Assembly (NCBI RefSeq): GCF_016802725.1
Contig: NC_052669.1
Coordinates: 10,687,770-10,751,769 of the forward strand
DNA: 64,000 bases
Reading direction: 5' to 3'
From: Solenopsis invicta
Lineage: Eukaryota; Arthropoda; Insecta; Hymenoptera; Formicidae
Positions 15,998 to 26,073 of the stretch are shown here, in pieces; the stretch's first letter is position 1, and every line of letters begins with the position of its first letter. The position numbers and the translations under genes are program-made. Below the pieces are notes generated by a model that was not told where the DNA came from, made no database searches, and saw nothing but the letters and a program-made list of their open reading frames with translations.

Positions 15998-16146
15998 CTT
16001 GAAAAAAAAGTTGATAAACTTGTTTTAATGAACTGATTTCTGATCAGTAACGGATTATATTTTGTCAGTTAACTGATAAAACATCATCAGTTACTGATCA
16101 GTAATCAGTTTATTGAAACAAGTTTATCAACTTTTTTTTCAAGGGG
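15998..16146. mobile_element. Hairpin MITE (CCTTGAAAAAAAAGTTGATA ends)
   Basis: The left arm CCTTGAAAAAAAAGTTGATA… is repeated inverted at the right end (…ATCAACTTTTTTTTCAAGG). The interior has repeated ACTGATCAGTAA-type motifs. There is no coding capacity. Confidence 0.7.
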
Positions 16147-16696
16147 TACGTGTGGAACGCTGTTCCACATAAAATTTTATATTTTTACATGTAAATAATA
16201 TTTTGTATTGTTATTTAATCTTGAACATAAATTAAAATTATAATTCAAATTGAATCTTTTTTAACAAAAATGAAAAAGGATACAAAAGATTTTTTTTGTA
16301 AGTTAAACATTTATTACGTTTACATTATTGTATTGTTTTAATAAATATAATTATTTTTTTCTATGTCTAATATATATTACATATAACAATATGAAAATAA
16401 TATTAAGAATAACAATAAAAATAAAATAAAGTAAAATAATTTATTTATTTAATTTCTTGCAATATTATTTAAATATCACATAAACATCACAGAAATATTT
16501 TGAAATATGACAGTAATATTACTATGAAATATCACAGTAATATTACAGTGATGCGTTTTCGCGGACATTTTGATATTACTGTGATATCACAGTAATATTT
16601 CGTGATATTTCTGCAATATTTCATTTGTAATATTGCAATGTAAAAGTGATATTGCTGTGATATCACTGCAATATTACGTGCTATGTGGGAGAGTAA

Positions 16697-18176
16697 AGCC
16701 TGCCGCAGACGATACGTTTTTTCTTACGGGATTGCTTACGTGCTCCTATACTGGCAGTCTTAAGCCTGCCGCAGACGATACGTTTTTTCTTACTGGATTT
16801 CTAACTGGATTTTCTTACTTGCTACCGTACGGGCAATGGTACTGGCAGTGCTACTGGCCGTGGCTTCACACGGTGTGAGTTTTCGTACGGGCTGAGCAAC
16901 TGAAATTTGTTTCATAGAAGCGGCACGCTTAAATATGGATGAGATAGATGAGATGGATGAAATTATTGCAACAGTTGTACATTGTCGTAAAATTGCTATT
17001 GCATTATTTTTAATTATTGAAAAATTGCGACAACAAAATAAATATCGCCGACGTTTATGGAGTCGACAGTCAATACATTCTTTAATGCCTTACTTTTACT
17101 GTGCTTATTATGGTAATTTGGTGTTTATCGCATATAAACATGGTTCTTATTAGTAGGCCTCTAAACATAAAATACTTTTTTTGGACTATTTTGAAGTCTT
17201 CTCATTTTTGCACGTCATGTTTGCGAAGTGAATTCACGTTTGAACTTTGACAACACTTCGACAGTATAACCTGGTATAACTCAGTATAACCTATACAGAC
17301 TGCGTCCTGATTGGCTTTCATAATAAACCAGTACAGAATCACGTAAGAAAAATAAGACATGATCTATTACGAAAATCCAGTACGCGAGCCAGTAGCGTAG
17401 CCCGTAAGCTACCCATTTCCAGTACGGGAGCACGTAAAGCCTGCCGCAGACGATACGTTTTTTCTTACGGGATTGCTTACGTGCTCTTATACTGGCAGTC
17501 TTACGTGCTCCCGTACTGGAAATGGGTAGCTTACGGACTACGCTACTGGCTCGCGTACTGGATTTTCGTAATAGATCATGTCCTATTTTTCTTACGTGAT
17601 TCTGTACTGGTTTATTGTGAAAGCCAATCAGGACGCAGTCTTATAGATTATACTGGGTTATACCAGGTTATACTGTCGAAGTGTTGTCAAAGTTCAAACG
17701 TGAATTCACTTCGCAAACATAACATCGTGCAGAAATGAAAAGACTTCAAAATAGTCCAAAGAAAGTATTTTATGTTTAATAGAGGCCTACTAACAAGAAC
17801 CATGTTTATATGCGATAAACACACCAAATTACCATAATAAACACAGTAAAAGTGAGGCATTAAAGAATGTATTGACTGTCGACTCCATAAACGTCGGCGA
17901 TATTTATTTCGTTGCCGCAATTTTTCAATAATTAAAAATAATGCAATTTTACGACAATGTACAACTGTTGCAATAATTTCATCCATCTCATCTATCTCAT
18001 CCATATTTAAGCGTGCCGCTTCTATGAAACAAATTTCAGTTGCTCAGCCCGTATGAAAACTCACACCGTGTGAAGCCACGGCCAGTAGCACTGCCAGTAC
18101 CATTGCCCGTACGGTAGCAAGTAAGAAAATCCAGTTAGAAATCCAGTAAGAAAAAACGTATCGTCTGCGGCAAGCT
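16697..18176. mobile_element. PIF/Harbinger-like fold-back element M, TSD TAA
   Basis: The outer ends AGCCTGCCGCAGACGATACG and inverted AGCTTGCCGCAGACGATACG are flanked by TAA on both sides (16694-16696, 18177-18179), the classic Harbinger target. Both arms carry an inverted copy of the same small ORF (plus 16935-17153, minus 18004-17687) starting MDEIDEMDEII. Its KYRRRLW segment resembles the N-terminal start of Harbinger transposases. The left end has one extra terminal unit of about 66 bp, and the centre (17434-17510) repeats that unit, so the element grew by internal rearrangement. Confidence 0.65.
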
Positions 18177-18390
18177 TAAATTTAAATGAATTTTTATTTG
18201 ATAAATTTAATTCTGTTCCAGCAGATCATATCTTTAATTGTCATAATTTGCGTCAAAAATTATTTAAAAAATTTGTTACTTTAAGATTAAAATTTCAAAA
18301 TAAAAAAACTGTATCTAATCGTAAATATTACGATAGCAAATCGATGATGATGCATTCTATTAAATAAAATAATACTTTTCTATATATGTT

Positions 18391-18572
<182 letters not shown>

Positions 18573-18784
18573 TTATTTATTTCTTATTTCTTTTTTTTTA
18601 TATTGTTTAATATTATTTGTTAAGTATTACATTTAAGTAAACATTTTTAACAAATTTAATGATTTATTATATTTGATAGCAATATAAATTTCATAACACT
18701 GGCGCGAGTTGAAAAAAAATGGTGGACTACTCAGAAGTTGCCGTCTTATGTCCAGACTCTGATTAGAGGGTCTCTATGTTCAGC

Positions 18785-19445
18785 ATACCTTAAGCTTGAT
18801 TTCAGATTGCACGCAGCCAATCAACGAAGCTTGCTATTTGCCCAAAATTTAATAGTGATGGAACAAATTTGTTGATTGGGCCCCTGATTTCAGGATCTCT
18901 ACATAAAACTGTATGTATGTATTTACATACAATACGTTTATGAAGAGGAAAAAAGAGAAGTGTAGCAAATTAAAAAAAAAAGAAAAAACAAAAGTACATT
19001 CGCGATATAATGAAAATATTTCAAATATATAAAAACATTTTTATTTGTTTAGTTTTTATTTCAGATAACTTCTACGCGTTATTAATTCCGTCAAAATTAA
19101 CAATTAATGTCCATTTTCAATGTAGATTTATTTTAATTTTGTTTTAATTTACTCTTTCTCTAGTTTTAAAAATTAGAAAAAAATAGAGGTAAACTACAAT
19201 CAGAGTTAATCAATATTGATGGAAATAAATAAAAAATTTTAAAGACGATCAAAACACTTTCAAACGACGACACTTTTTGTAAAAGAATTTATTTCAATAC
19301 ACATTACATGCAAAGATCAAACGATTCTCGATTGAATTAATTATACTCTTTCGTTTATTTATTATAGTTTAATTTTAATAACATTACGGCACTAAATTAT
19401 ATGGAAAAGGATCTAGGTCATTTTTTACAAGAAACTTCTATTTTT

Positions 19446-19529
<84 letters not shown>

Positions 19530-20073
19530 CGCGCGTACGCGTAAAAACCATACTTATGTGTACATGTACGATATTCGTTGTCACACATTCAATTTCTAAC
19601 ACTAATATGATCGACGCAAGTCATCACTACTAAATGGAGCTGTTTTTTAAATAACTACAATTTTGATTATACACATTTCATTATGTACAATCTAGGATTA
19701 TAATAAATTCTTTTAATTTGTGTTTTTAAAGATGCGCACATATATGCAATATTAAGGCAACGAGATGTCAAGGTTTTACTTATTTTCCATATTTGCTTCG
19801 AGTCCACAAGATTAGAATTGAAATATAGAATCAATTATTTTCAGCCAAATCTATGAATGCTACAAATGTATTAGACGCGATTAATAAAAATTAATGAAGA
19901 GGATAAATAAAGAAATAATAATTCGAGTGCCAGTTTATGTTTCGATACACAATGATTATAAACGCGATCCGCGAATATAAATTACATATGACAATACCAT
20001 CACACGACTGTCTTGCGAAAATACAAGTTACATGTCAAATTATATTGCAAGATACGTCAAAGCGACGTATGCA
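18785..20073. other. AT-rich intergenic region with compound microsatellite (19447-19536)
   Basis: No gene is visible. Positions 19447-19536 form (TC)n, (TA)n, (TG)n then (CG)n in succession. The distal part probably includes the 3' UTR of the licorne gene. Confidence 0.6.
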
Positions 20074-21744
20074 CTATACCGGTTGTTCATTTTCCGGTAA
20101 GTCTAAAATTTCTCCGACAAATTCGGCCACATTCGTATCTTTTTGGGCATATTCTCTGATAAAATCAAATTCCAATAATTGACTGTAATTTGGACGGGCA
20201 GTGTAGTTCTTCATCAGACTGAAAACAGTAATGATTATGTGAAAGAATCGACCGAATTAATCTAGTTTCTAAGTTGTAAGAAATTTTGTCTTCACGTGTC
20301 ATTTACCACTTATTGATAAATTCCTCGAACGAAGGAGAGAACTTTCCAGCAGGTAATTTCGGGGCTTCATCTTTCACGACCTGTTTCAGTTGCTCAAACG
20401 GCGTACCCCATGATTCATATGGAAATTTACCAGTTGCTAATTCAACGAGGGAAATTCCTAACGACCAGACATCGGATCTAATATCGTATTGCGATGGGTT
20501 ACCCGATGGGTCTATCCTTTCTGGCTACAAAAAAAAAATAATGATGTAAAAGATAGTGGTTGAGTGGAAAGATGATAAAATTTCAAAAAATAAAATCTTA
20601 CAGTTACGTACAGCCATATATGGTTTACATCCGGCGTCGATGGTTTTGGCAACTGAATCCACAAGGTAACCCGATATTCCAAAGTCGCAAATTTTTACTT
20701 CACCTTTCCGATTAATTAAGATATTACTAGGCTTTACATCTCTATGAATCACCCGTAATTGTGAATAGAGATAATGTAATGCGCTTACTACCTGCAAATA
20801 TAAATGCAATATGTTTCTTACATTAGTATGTGTGTGTGTGTGTGTGTGTGTGCGCACATACATACACTTTATGTATATATACATAAACATATACACACAC
20901 ACATACCGCAAAAGCCACCTTTCCTAAAATATCTTCAGGAATGGCACGACTGTGTTTATATACTTTTGTATAAAATTTGTCAAGGCTTATATCCATCACT
21001 TCCATACATATCCATACATCTCCCTCTCGAAATAAGGCTCCATAGAATTGTACTGTATAAGGACATGCAGAGCTACGCATGGAAATATCCAAATCCATAA
21101 GCAGTCGCTTCTGTTCTTGTGTATTAACAGTAGCAGCTATCCTCTATAAATACATTATCTTTTTAGTCATGTTCTATCATACATTCATATAATGTAAGGA
21201 AGGGTTGTAATTCATTTTGACAATAATACCTTAACAGCCATAATTGTGCCACTCTGTTTATGTCGCATTTTATCGACGATTCCATATGCTCCACGACCAA
21301 GCACGCAAAGTGTTTCTAAATCGTCCGCTTCTACTTCAAATGTCTTTTCGTCTATAGTGATAGTAGTCCGTTTGTCTAAATTTCTTGGTGGAGTTCTAAA
21401 ACAAACCATATATCTAATAATACATATTCTACAAAGAATATATAAAGATATGTATATCCATTATACGTAGAGAGAAAGAGAACAAATGTATATGTAATAC
21501 TTTTATCACAAAACAGGATATGTTACATGGTAGTGAAATTTTAAAAACATTTCTTTAAATTTAGCTCATCTACATTTTTTCTTCAATTTTTTCACATATG
21601 ATTTATGCATATACAAAAATCAATAGATATAATACTAATTACAAATTCTCAAGAGACTGTACGTTGATATTTTACATACACTGGTGCAGGCGTTTCGTCG
21701 GAGACTTGCAATTTCAGATTACGTTTTCCACGACGTAGAGCCAT
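20074..21744 (-). CDS. lic: MAP kinase kinase 3/6 (licorne), p38 activator
   Basis: Six coding exons in transcript order: 21744-21680, 21395-21230, 21143-20907, 20791-20612, 20524-20307, 20218-20074. All are GT-AG with consistent phase, giving 336 aa, near the 334 of human MKK6. A short basic N-terminus (MALRRGKRNLKL) fits a p38 docking motif. The kinase domain follows: GRGAYGIVDK, IMAVKRI, ICMEVMDISLDKFY, HRDVKPSN and DFGISG. The activation loop SVAKTIDAGCKPYMAPE keeps both phosphorylated sites (Ser and Thr) of MKK3/6. The family phosphorylates p38 in stress, immune and patterning responses. The ATG choice is supported by the downstream phase of exon 1. Introns hold TG runs near 20830. Confidence 0.95.
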
Positions 21745-22550
21745 GACATGAACTACGATCGACGAAAAGTTGCGCAGTTTGCGCAAATTCGGCAATATTC
21801 CAGAGCAAGTTAATGAGAACTCATGATTAATGATGTTACAGAATGCAAGTCATATGTAATCTGGAAAAGCAAGAGGAAATGCTAAATTGTACAAAAGATA
21901 TTTCGAAACGAACGAACGAACGAACGATCGGACAAACGGACGGACGTTTAGGTTTAGGTTTGGGTTGAGGTTATTCCGCGAAAGAGGCTCAAGTCGCGTC
22001 GTGGCGCGCGCGCGCGCACGCACGCACGCACATGCACGCACGCAGTGTGCATCGCGAAATATATCACATTCTACGTGTTCCCAACGCAACGAATCTATTC
22101 AGCGTCGTTATACTGTCTGAAAAATTAACTTTACGCCGTCTTGGTAAAATTACCGCATAAGAAATGGATCTTCAAATCTCCATATAGACCTGAATCTTCT
22201 TCGTTCTATTGCCCATGATGATATATGAAAGCCTAGACAAACTTAAATTGCATCGCTTGAAGTTAGTTGCGCGATGTTTTGCACAAGTCTCAACAACTGT
22301 CATCTATTGCATTTAAAACTTGTATGTTAATAAAAATTGCAATTATACGAGAGAGAGAGCATTTTTTCTAATACCCTTTTATTCAAGATTTCATCAAACA
22401 TTCGGAAGCGATTTAAACAATTTTTAGGGACAGAATAACAATGTTCAAAGAGCGCGGAAAAATAAAAATTATCTTCTTGTAAAATTGAAAAATTGGGATA
22501 GATTAAACCTAGGAAATTTTTTCGTATATACTGTTTGTTTTCTGTTCCTG
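21745..22550. other. Upstream region of licorne, no gene seen
   Basis: Contains a CG/CGCA-rich stretch at about 22005-22045 and a GAAC-rich run at 21907-21930. It should include the licorne promoter. A fragment of MITE E (left end CTGTTTGTTTTCTGTTCCTG at 22531-22550) closes the region. Confidence 0.5.
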
Positions 22551-22798
22551 GGGGTCGATTGTGGCTGTATTCCGATATTAACTGCCAGTACTGAAAATGT
22601 ATAGTATATGTGACGTGAACTATAAATTTTCAGTACTGCCAGTAAAAACGGAACACAGCCTGTGTATCATGTAACTAGAGTGAAAATTACAAAAGTGAGC
22701 GAATTCACTAGGTATTGACCAATAAAATAATAAATACTCTAGTAAATTTGTTCACTTTTGTCATTTTCACTCTAGTTACATGATACACAATCGACCCC
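22551..22798. mobile_element. MITE family D with 98-bp MITE F nested (22563-22660)
   Basis: D ends GGGGTCGATTGT… are flanked by CTG (22548-22550, 22799-22801), and it interrupts a MITE E whose sequence continues as CTGAACTCCC. F sits at 22563-22660 with TGT on both sides (22560-22562, 22661-22663). The undisturbed D copy at 402 reads AATTGTGTATC at that point, the expected empty site. Both target duplications are therefore directly visible. Confidence 0.85.
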
Positions 22799-23091
22799 CT
22801 GAACTCCCTAATAGCGTTTTCGATTGGGATGCACTGGTTGCACTCATAGCGTTTTTCATTGAGAAAACTAGTGCGCACTGAATGTGCACTTGCTGCAGGT
22901 AATTGGGTGTTTCCGTTGGCACCGTCATCGCGCGAACCGAAACGTCCAATTGCCAGCGGCGAGTGCACACTCAGTGCGCACTAGTTTTCCCAATGAAAAA
23001 CGCTATCAGTGTCAGGTGCGTGTTCGATTGGCAGTGCCAATGCGCACTTGGCTAGTGTCATGTGTTCGTTTGAACGCACGACACTAGCATA

Positions 23092-23316
23092 GGCCTAGTT
23101 TACACCGAGCACTTGATACGCGTACTAACTCGTAACTTTCTATTAATTTATCTTACTGTCGACAATGCGTGTATACATAATACATATATTTAATTATCTT
23201 GATTCATATTGTACCAACTTAATATACTATTTCTTAAATTTATTGCCGAAATTAAGATAATTTAATAGAAAATTACTAGTTAGTACGCGTATCAAGTGCT
23301 CGGTGTAAACAAGGTC
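23092..23316. mobile_element. MITE family I, 225 bp, TSD ATA
   Basis: The ends GGCCTAGTTTACACCGAGCA and inverted TGCTCGGTGTAAACAAGGTC are flanked by ATA on both sides. A second copy of the same length lies at 30056-30280 inside element A copy 2. The two look nearly identical, so the family was recently active. Confidence 0.85.
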
Positions 23317-23444
23317 ATAGTGCGCACTCAGTGCGCACTAAGTGGCACGAGATATTTTGACCGTGCCAGTTCAGTGCATTGGATGCATGCAAGCATCAGT
23401 GCATTATTGTAAGCAATAACGAACGAAGTTTCAAATTTGAAAAA

Positions 23445-23610
23445 ATGAGCAATCCGGATTTAGATCTTTTTAATATTTTGGAGACATTTTTGAAATCTTC
23501 TTCTAGTTTAAGCGAGGAAGAAGAAATAATTGCAATCTTCCGAACTAGAAGAATGATTCCAAAAACTGTAAATTATGTAGCACGTGTGAAAAAAATGGAT
23601 AATGACACCG
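23445..23610 (+). pseudogene. Short transposon ORF fragment, possibly Harbinger-type
   Basis: An ATG at 23445 opens MSNPDLDLFNILETFLK, then an acidic run (SEEEE) and a basic segment (RTRRMIPKTVNYVARVKK). It is followed by a good donor (CACC/GTAAGTG near 23610). A short exon of an acidic then basic protein inside a nonautonomous element fits a transposase N-terminal remnant. I cannot assign it firmly. Confidence 0.3.
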
Positions 23611-24244
23611 TAAGTGTTATATCTTTTATACAAATACATTGATTTTATACCTTTTTTAAAATATAATTAATTACTTGATGTAATATAATAGCATTGTTTT
23701 AATGATTATATACTATTTAATTACATATAGTAAAAATCATTACTTACTGAGCACGAGATTACTTTTTCAAGGTTACTTTTTTCTTTTTTTGCGTAATTTA
23801 TTATAATTAACTCAAGTGACACTTTCACTGAAAATTTGGGCGTGTTCTTTTGCATTTGCACCATTCAGTGCAACTCATGGAACTTGTCCAGTGTTGGCGT
23901 GAACTGAGTGCGCACTGGTGCGCACTGGTGCGCACTAACTTTTTCCCAATCAAAAACGCTATTACATAGTTATATATGCGTAAACGGCGTTGCAGTTGCA
24001 GATCGTCTTCTGCCAATGTGTATAGTGTTCGTGTTGTTGATTTGTTCTTGCTCTGTTTTTGAATTACGCTTTGTTATTAAAAAGCTCTTTCGCGACTTGG
24101 TTAGAGGGCGCATGAGTGAATGGACGGAGAAGCGTGAGCGTGTGATTTAACATAAAGCAATTAGTAGAATAAGCGTGAGGGGAAAGGTAGGGGAGTGAGT
24201 ACGTGGAGAGGTGAATAGAAGGAGGAAGGGAAATTGGAGGGAGA

Positions 24245-26020
24245 GTGGAGAAGTATAGTTTAGAGGAGATACAGCGAATTGTAGGAAGGCTCAGAGTTGA
24301 GGTTATGGCACCGGGAAAGGCGGGAGCTGGAAATGAGGCCGGTAAGGTAGGAAGTAAGGACTTAAGACAAAGAAAGTTAGTGACGGAGGATAAATCGAGC
24401 GGTAAGAAGGTTACTTTTAAGATGACGGGGGCAGAGGAGGCGAAGAGCGATTGGAAAGAATTTAAAGGAGTATGGCTAAAGCTGCGAATTCATGCAGCGA
24501 TAAATCGCTGGCGACTTGGAAGAAGTGGGGGAAAAGTAACGCTAGCGTCAAGTGTCTGTCGCTTTTCTCCCAGTACATATTCATGTGGCGACAAATCGCT
24601 AGCGACTAAAAATACAATAAATATAAAAAAAAGTATTAAAAAAGTATATAATAAAATAAGTATTGTTTTTATTAAAAATTATTGAAAAATACTTATTAAT
24701 CTGTAATTATTAACTAATAATTTACTGAGTTGATTGCAAAAGGCGCAATAGGCGTTTAGTGTCAATAGGCGCAATCAACTCAGTAAATTATTAGTTAATA
24801 ATTACAGAGTAATAAGTATTATTTTTAATAGAAATTGAAGAGTGAAGAAAAATGAAAGTGACAATACGTTCAAATAAGGTGTATTCTGCTGAATGCGCAA
24901 ATATTTTGGGAACAGCAGTAGCAAGAGCAATTAAAAAGCGACGAATAGTGATTACAAGTGCTATAATGTTGGAATTGCAAAAAACACAAGAGAAACGGCA
25001 TTACAAAAAGAAACAGTATTGGGTAGCTCCATACTTAAAAGACCGTCAGGATCATAGCTTTTTTCACGTATCCGTTCCTAAACTGGTATTTGAAGATTCC
25101 ATACTGCTCACAATTGTGTCGACTTGTCGCTGAAGTTCAACCAAGTTGAACTTCTGACGATTTGTCGACGGATTCCAACGGATTCGGCACAAATATGTGT
25201 AGAAGGGGAAAGTCGCCAGCGATTTATCGCTGCATGAATTCGCACCTTAAGAGAGGTTAAAGAATTAAAGGAAGCGGTGAAGAAATTACGTGAGTCGGTG
25301 GAAAGAGCTAGAGTTAGAGAAAGGGAATGGGAAGAAAGGTTTAAGAATATGAAGGAAAGATTAGATAGCGTAGAGAGACAGACGGCAAATATAAAGGAGT
25401 CGATGAATGAAGGGGAGTTGAACGGTTCGAGGAGCGGGGAAGGGGAGGAGGGAAGTTCTAGGAGCGGAGGAAGCTGGAGGACGCGGGGAAGCGAATGTAG
25501 TAGGCTAAGCGAAAGAGAGGTTAGTAAAGTAAGGAAATGGGTGACTGAGAAGGAGAGAGAGGAAAGGCGGAATAACTTCGTAATTAAAGGTTTAGGAGAT
25601 AAGATAAAAGAGGTGGAGGGGAACAAGGTAACATGGGTGGAAAAGTTTATAGAGAAAGAACTAGGAATAGAGTGTAAGATAAAGATGTGTAGAATTAACA
25701 AGGCAGTAGTAATAGCAAAGGTAGAGGGGGAGGATAAAAAGTGGGAAATTATGGCAAATAAGAGTAAGCTAAGAGGAGGAAAGATATATATAGAAAATGA
25801 TTTATCGTGGGAAGAGAGAAAGATACAGGAGAGAATACATAAATGGAAAAGGGAGCAAAGAGGGAAGGGGGTGGAGGTGAAGGTAGGAACGGGGAGAGTC
25901 AAAATAGGAAATACTTGGAGAAGCTGGGGTGAGATAGAGGAAGAGATAGATAAAGATAGGGTAGCGAGAGAGGAAGGGGGGAGGGAATGGGAGAGGAAAA
26001 ATAGTACAAATTTCGAGTAA
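24245..26020 (+). pseudogene. LINE ORF1 (coiled-coil RNA-binding type), split by MITE J
   Basis: ORF1 runs 24245-24479 and continues at 25251-26020. Taking out J plus one TAA duplication gives exactly 335 codons in one frame. The protein is highly charged. After the junction it has a long heptad-rich segment (LRESVERARVRERE…RFKNMKERLDSVE), a Ser/Gly-rich linker and a C-terminal domain (NNFVIKGLGDKIKEVEG…KIYIENDLSWEERKIQERI) like the RRM-type ORF1 of insect non-LTR elements. This ORF binds the element RNA. The split makes it inactive here. Confidence 0.75.
24480..25247. mobile_element. PIF/Harbinger-like nonautonomous element J, 768 bp, TSD TAA
   Basis: The ends AGCTGCGAATTCATGCAGCG and inverted CGCTGCATGAATTCGCACCT are flanked by TAA (24477-24479, 25248-25250). 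It carries an ORF at 24852-25133 with a KKRR basic block and YWVAPYLKDRQ, which resembles the start of Harbinger transposases. A hairpin lies at about 24690-24815 (ACTGAGTTGATTGC arms). It was inserted into LINE ORF1. Confidence 0.75.
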
Positions 26021-26073
26021 GCCAAGAAGGGGAAGGGGGGAAAGCAGAGAGGAATAAAAGGGATATCAAAAGT

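Larger units (their letters stand above)
14645..16689. mobile_element. Nonautonomous element N with GTGATATCAC-rich subterminal repeats
   Basis: The ends CCCACATAGCACGTAATAT (14645) and its inverted copy (to 16689) enclose 2 kb of noncoding sequence. The first and last 240 bp or so are filled with variants of CTGTGATATCACAG and AATATTACTGTGATAT in both orientations, the pattern expected of transposase-binding subterminal repeats. The middle contains a GC-rich segment (15680-15905) and a hairpin MITE (about 15998-16146). The target duplication is not clear. It interrupts the P-like transposase remnant. Confidence 0.65.
14040..18366 (+). pseudogene. Broken THAP/P-type transposase gene
   Basis: ATG near 14039 opens a THAP-like zinc finger start, MVGCAAEFCNNSSPKGY…FPRNEKRRVEW, with the C-X4-C pair. 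A stop follows after KNTNR (about 14151) and the CxxH half is missing. A second open segment, 14187-14660, ends in a Cys-rich block (YNIVGYCLKSVKKTC, then TCYDC) typical of the C-terminal part of P/THAP9 transposases. After the nested insertions, 18180-18366 reads FNCHNLRQKLFKKFVTLRLK, like the extreme C-terminus of the same family, and ends in TAA. The catalytic RNase H-like centre is absent, so the copy is internally deleted and inactive. Family assignment rests on motif recognition only. Confidence 0.6.
22810..23965. mobile_element. Element H (ATAGCGTTTTTGATTGGG ends) with AGTGCGCACT repeats
   Basis: The left end ATAGCGTTTTCGATTGGG and the right end CCCAATCAAAAACGCTAT are inverted. Subterminal sequence is rich in the palindrome AGTGCGCACT and GTGCGCACTAGTTTT-type motifs. 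It contains a 225-bp MITE (23092-23316) and a short ORF fragment (23445-23640). No target duplication is certain. Confidence 0.6.

Noticed and set aside
15667..16036. Small GC-rich ORFs as a possible host gene
   Set aside because: No splice-consistent extension or recognisable domain; located inside a nonautonomous element.
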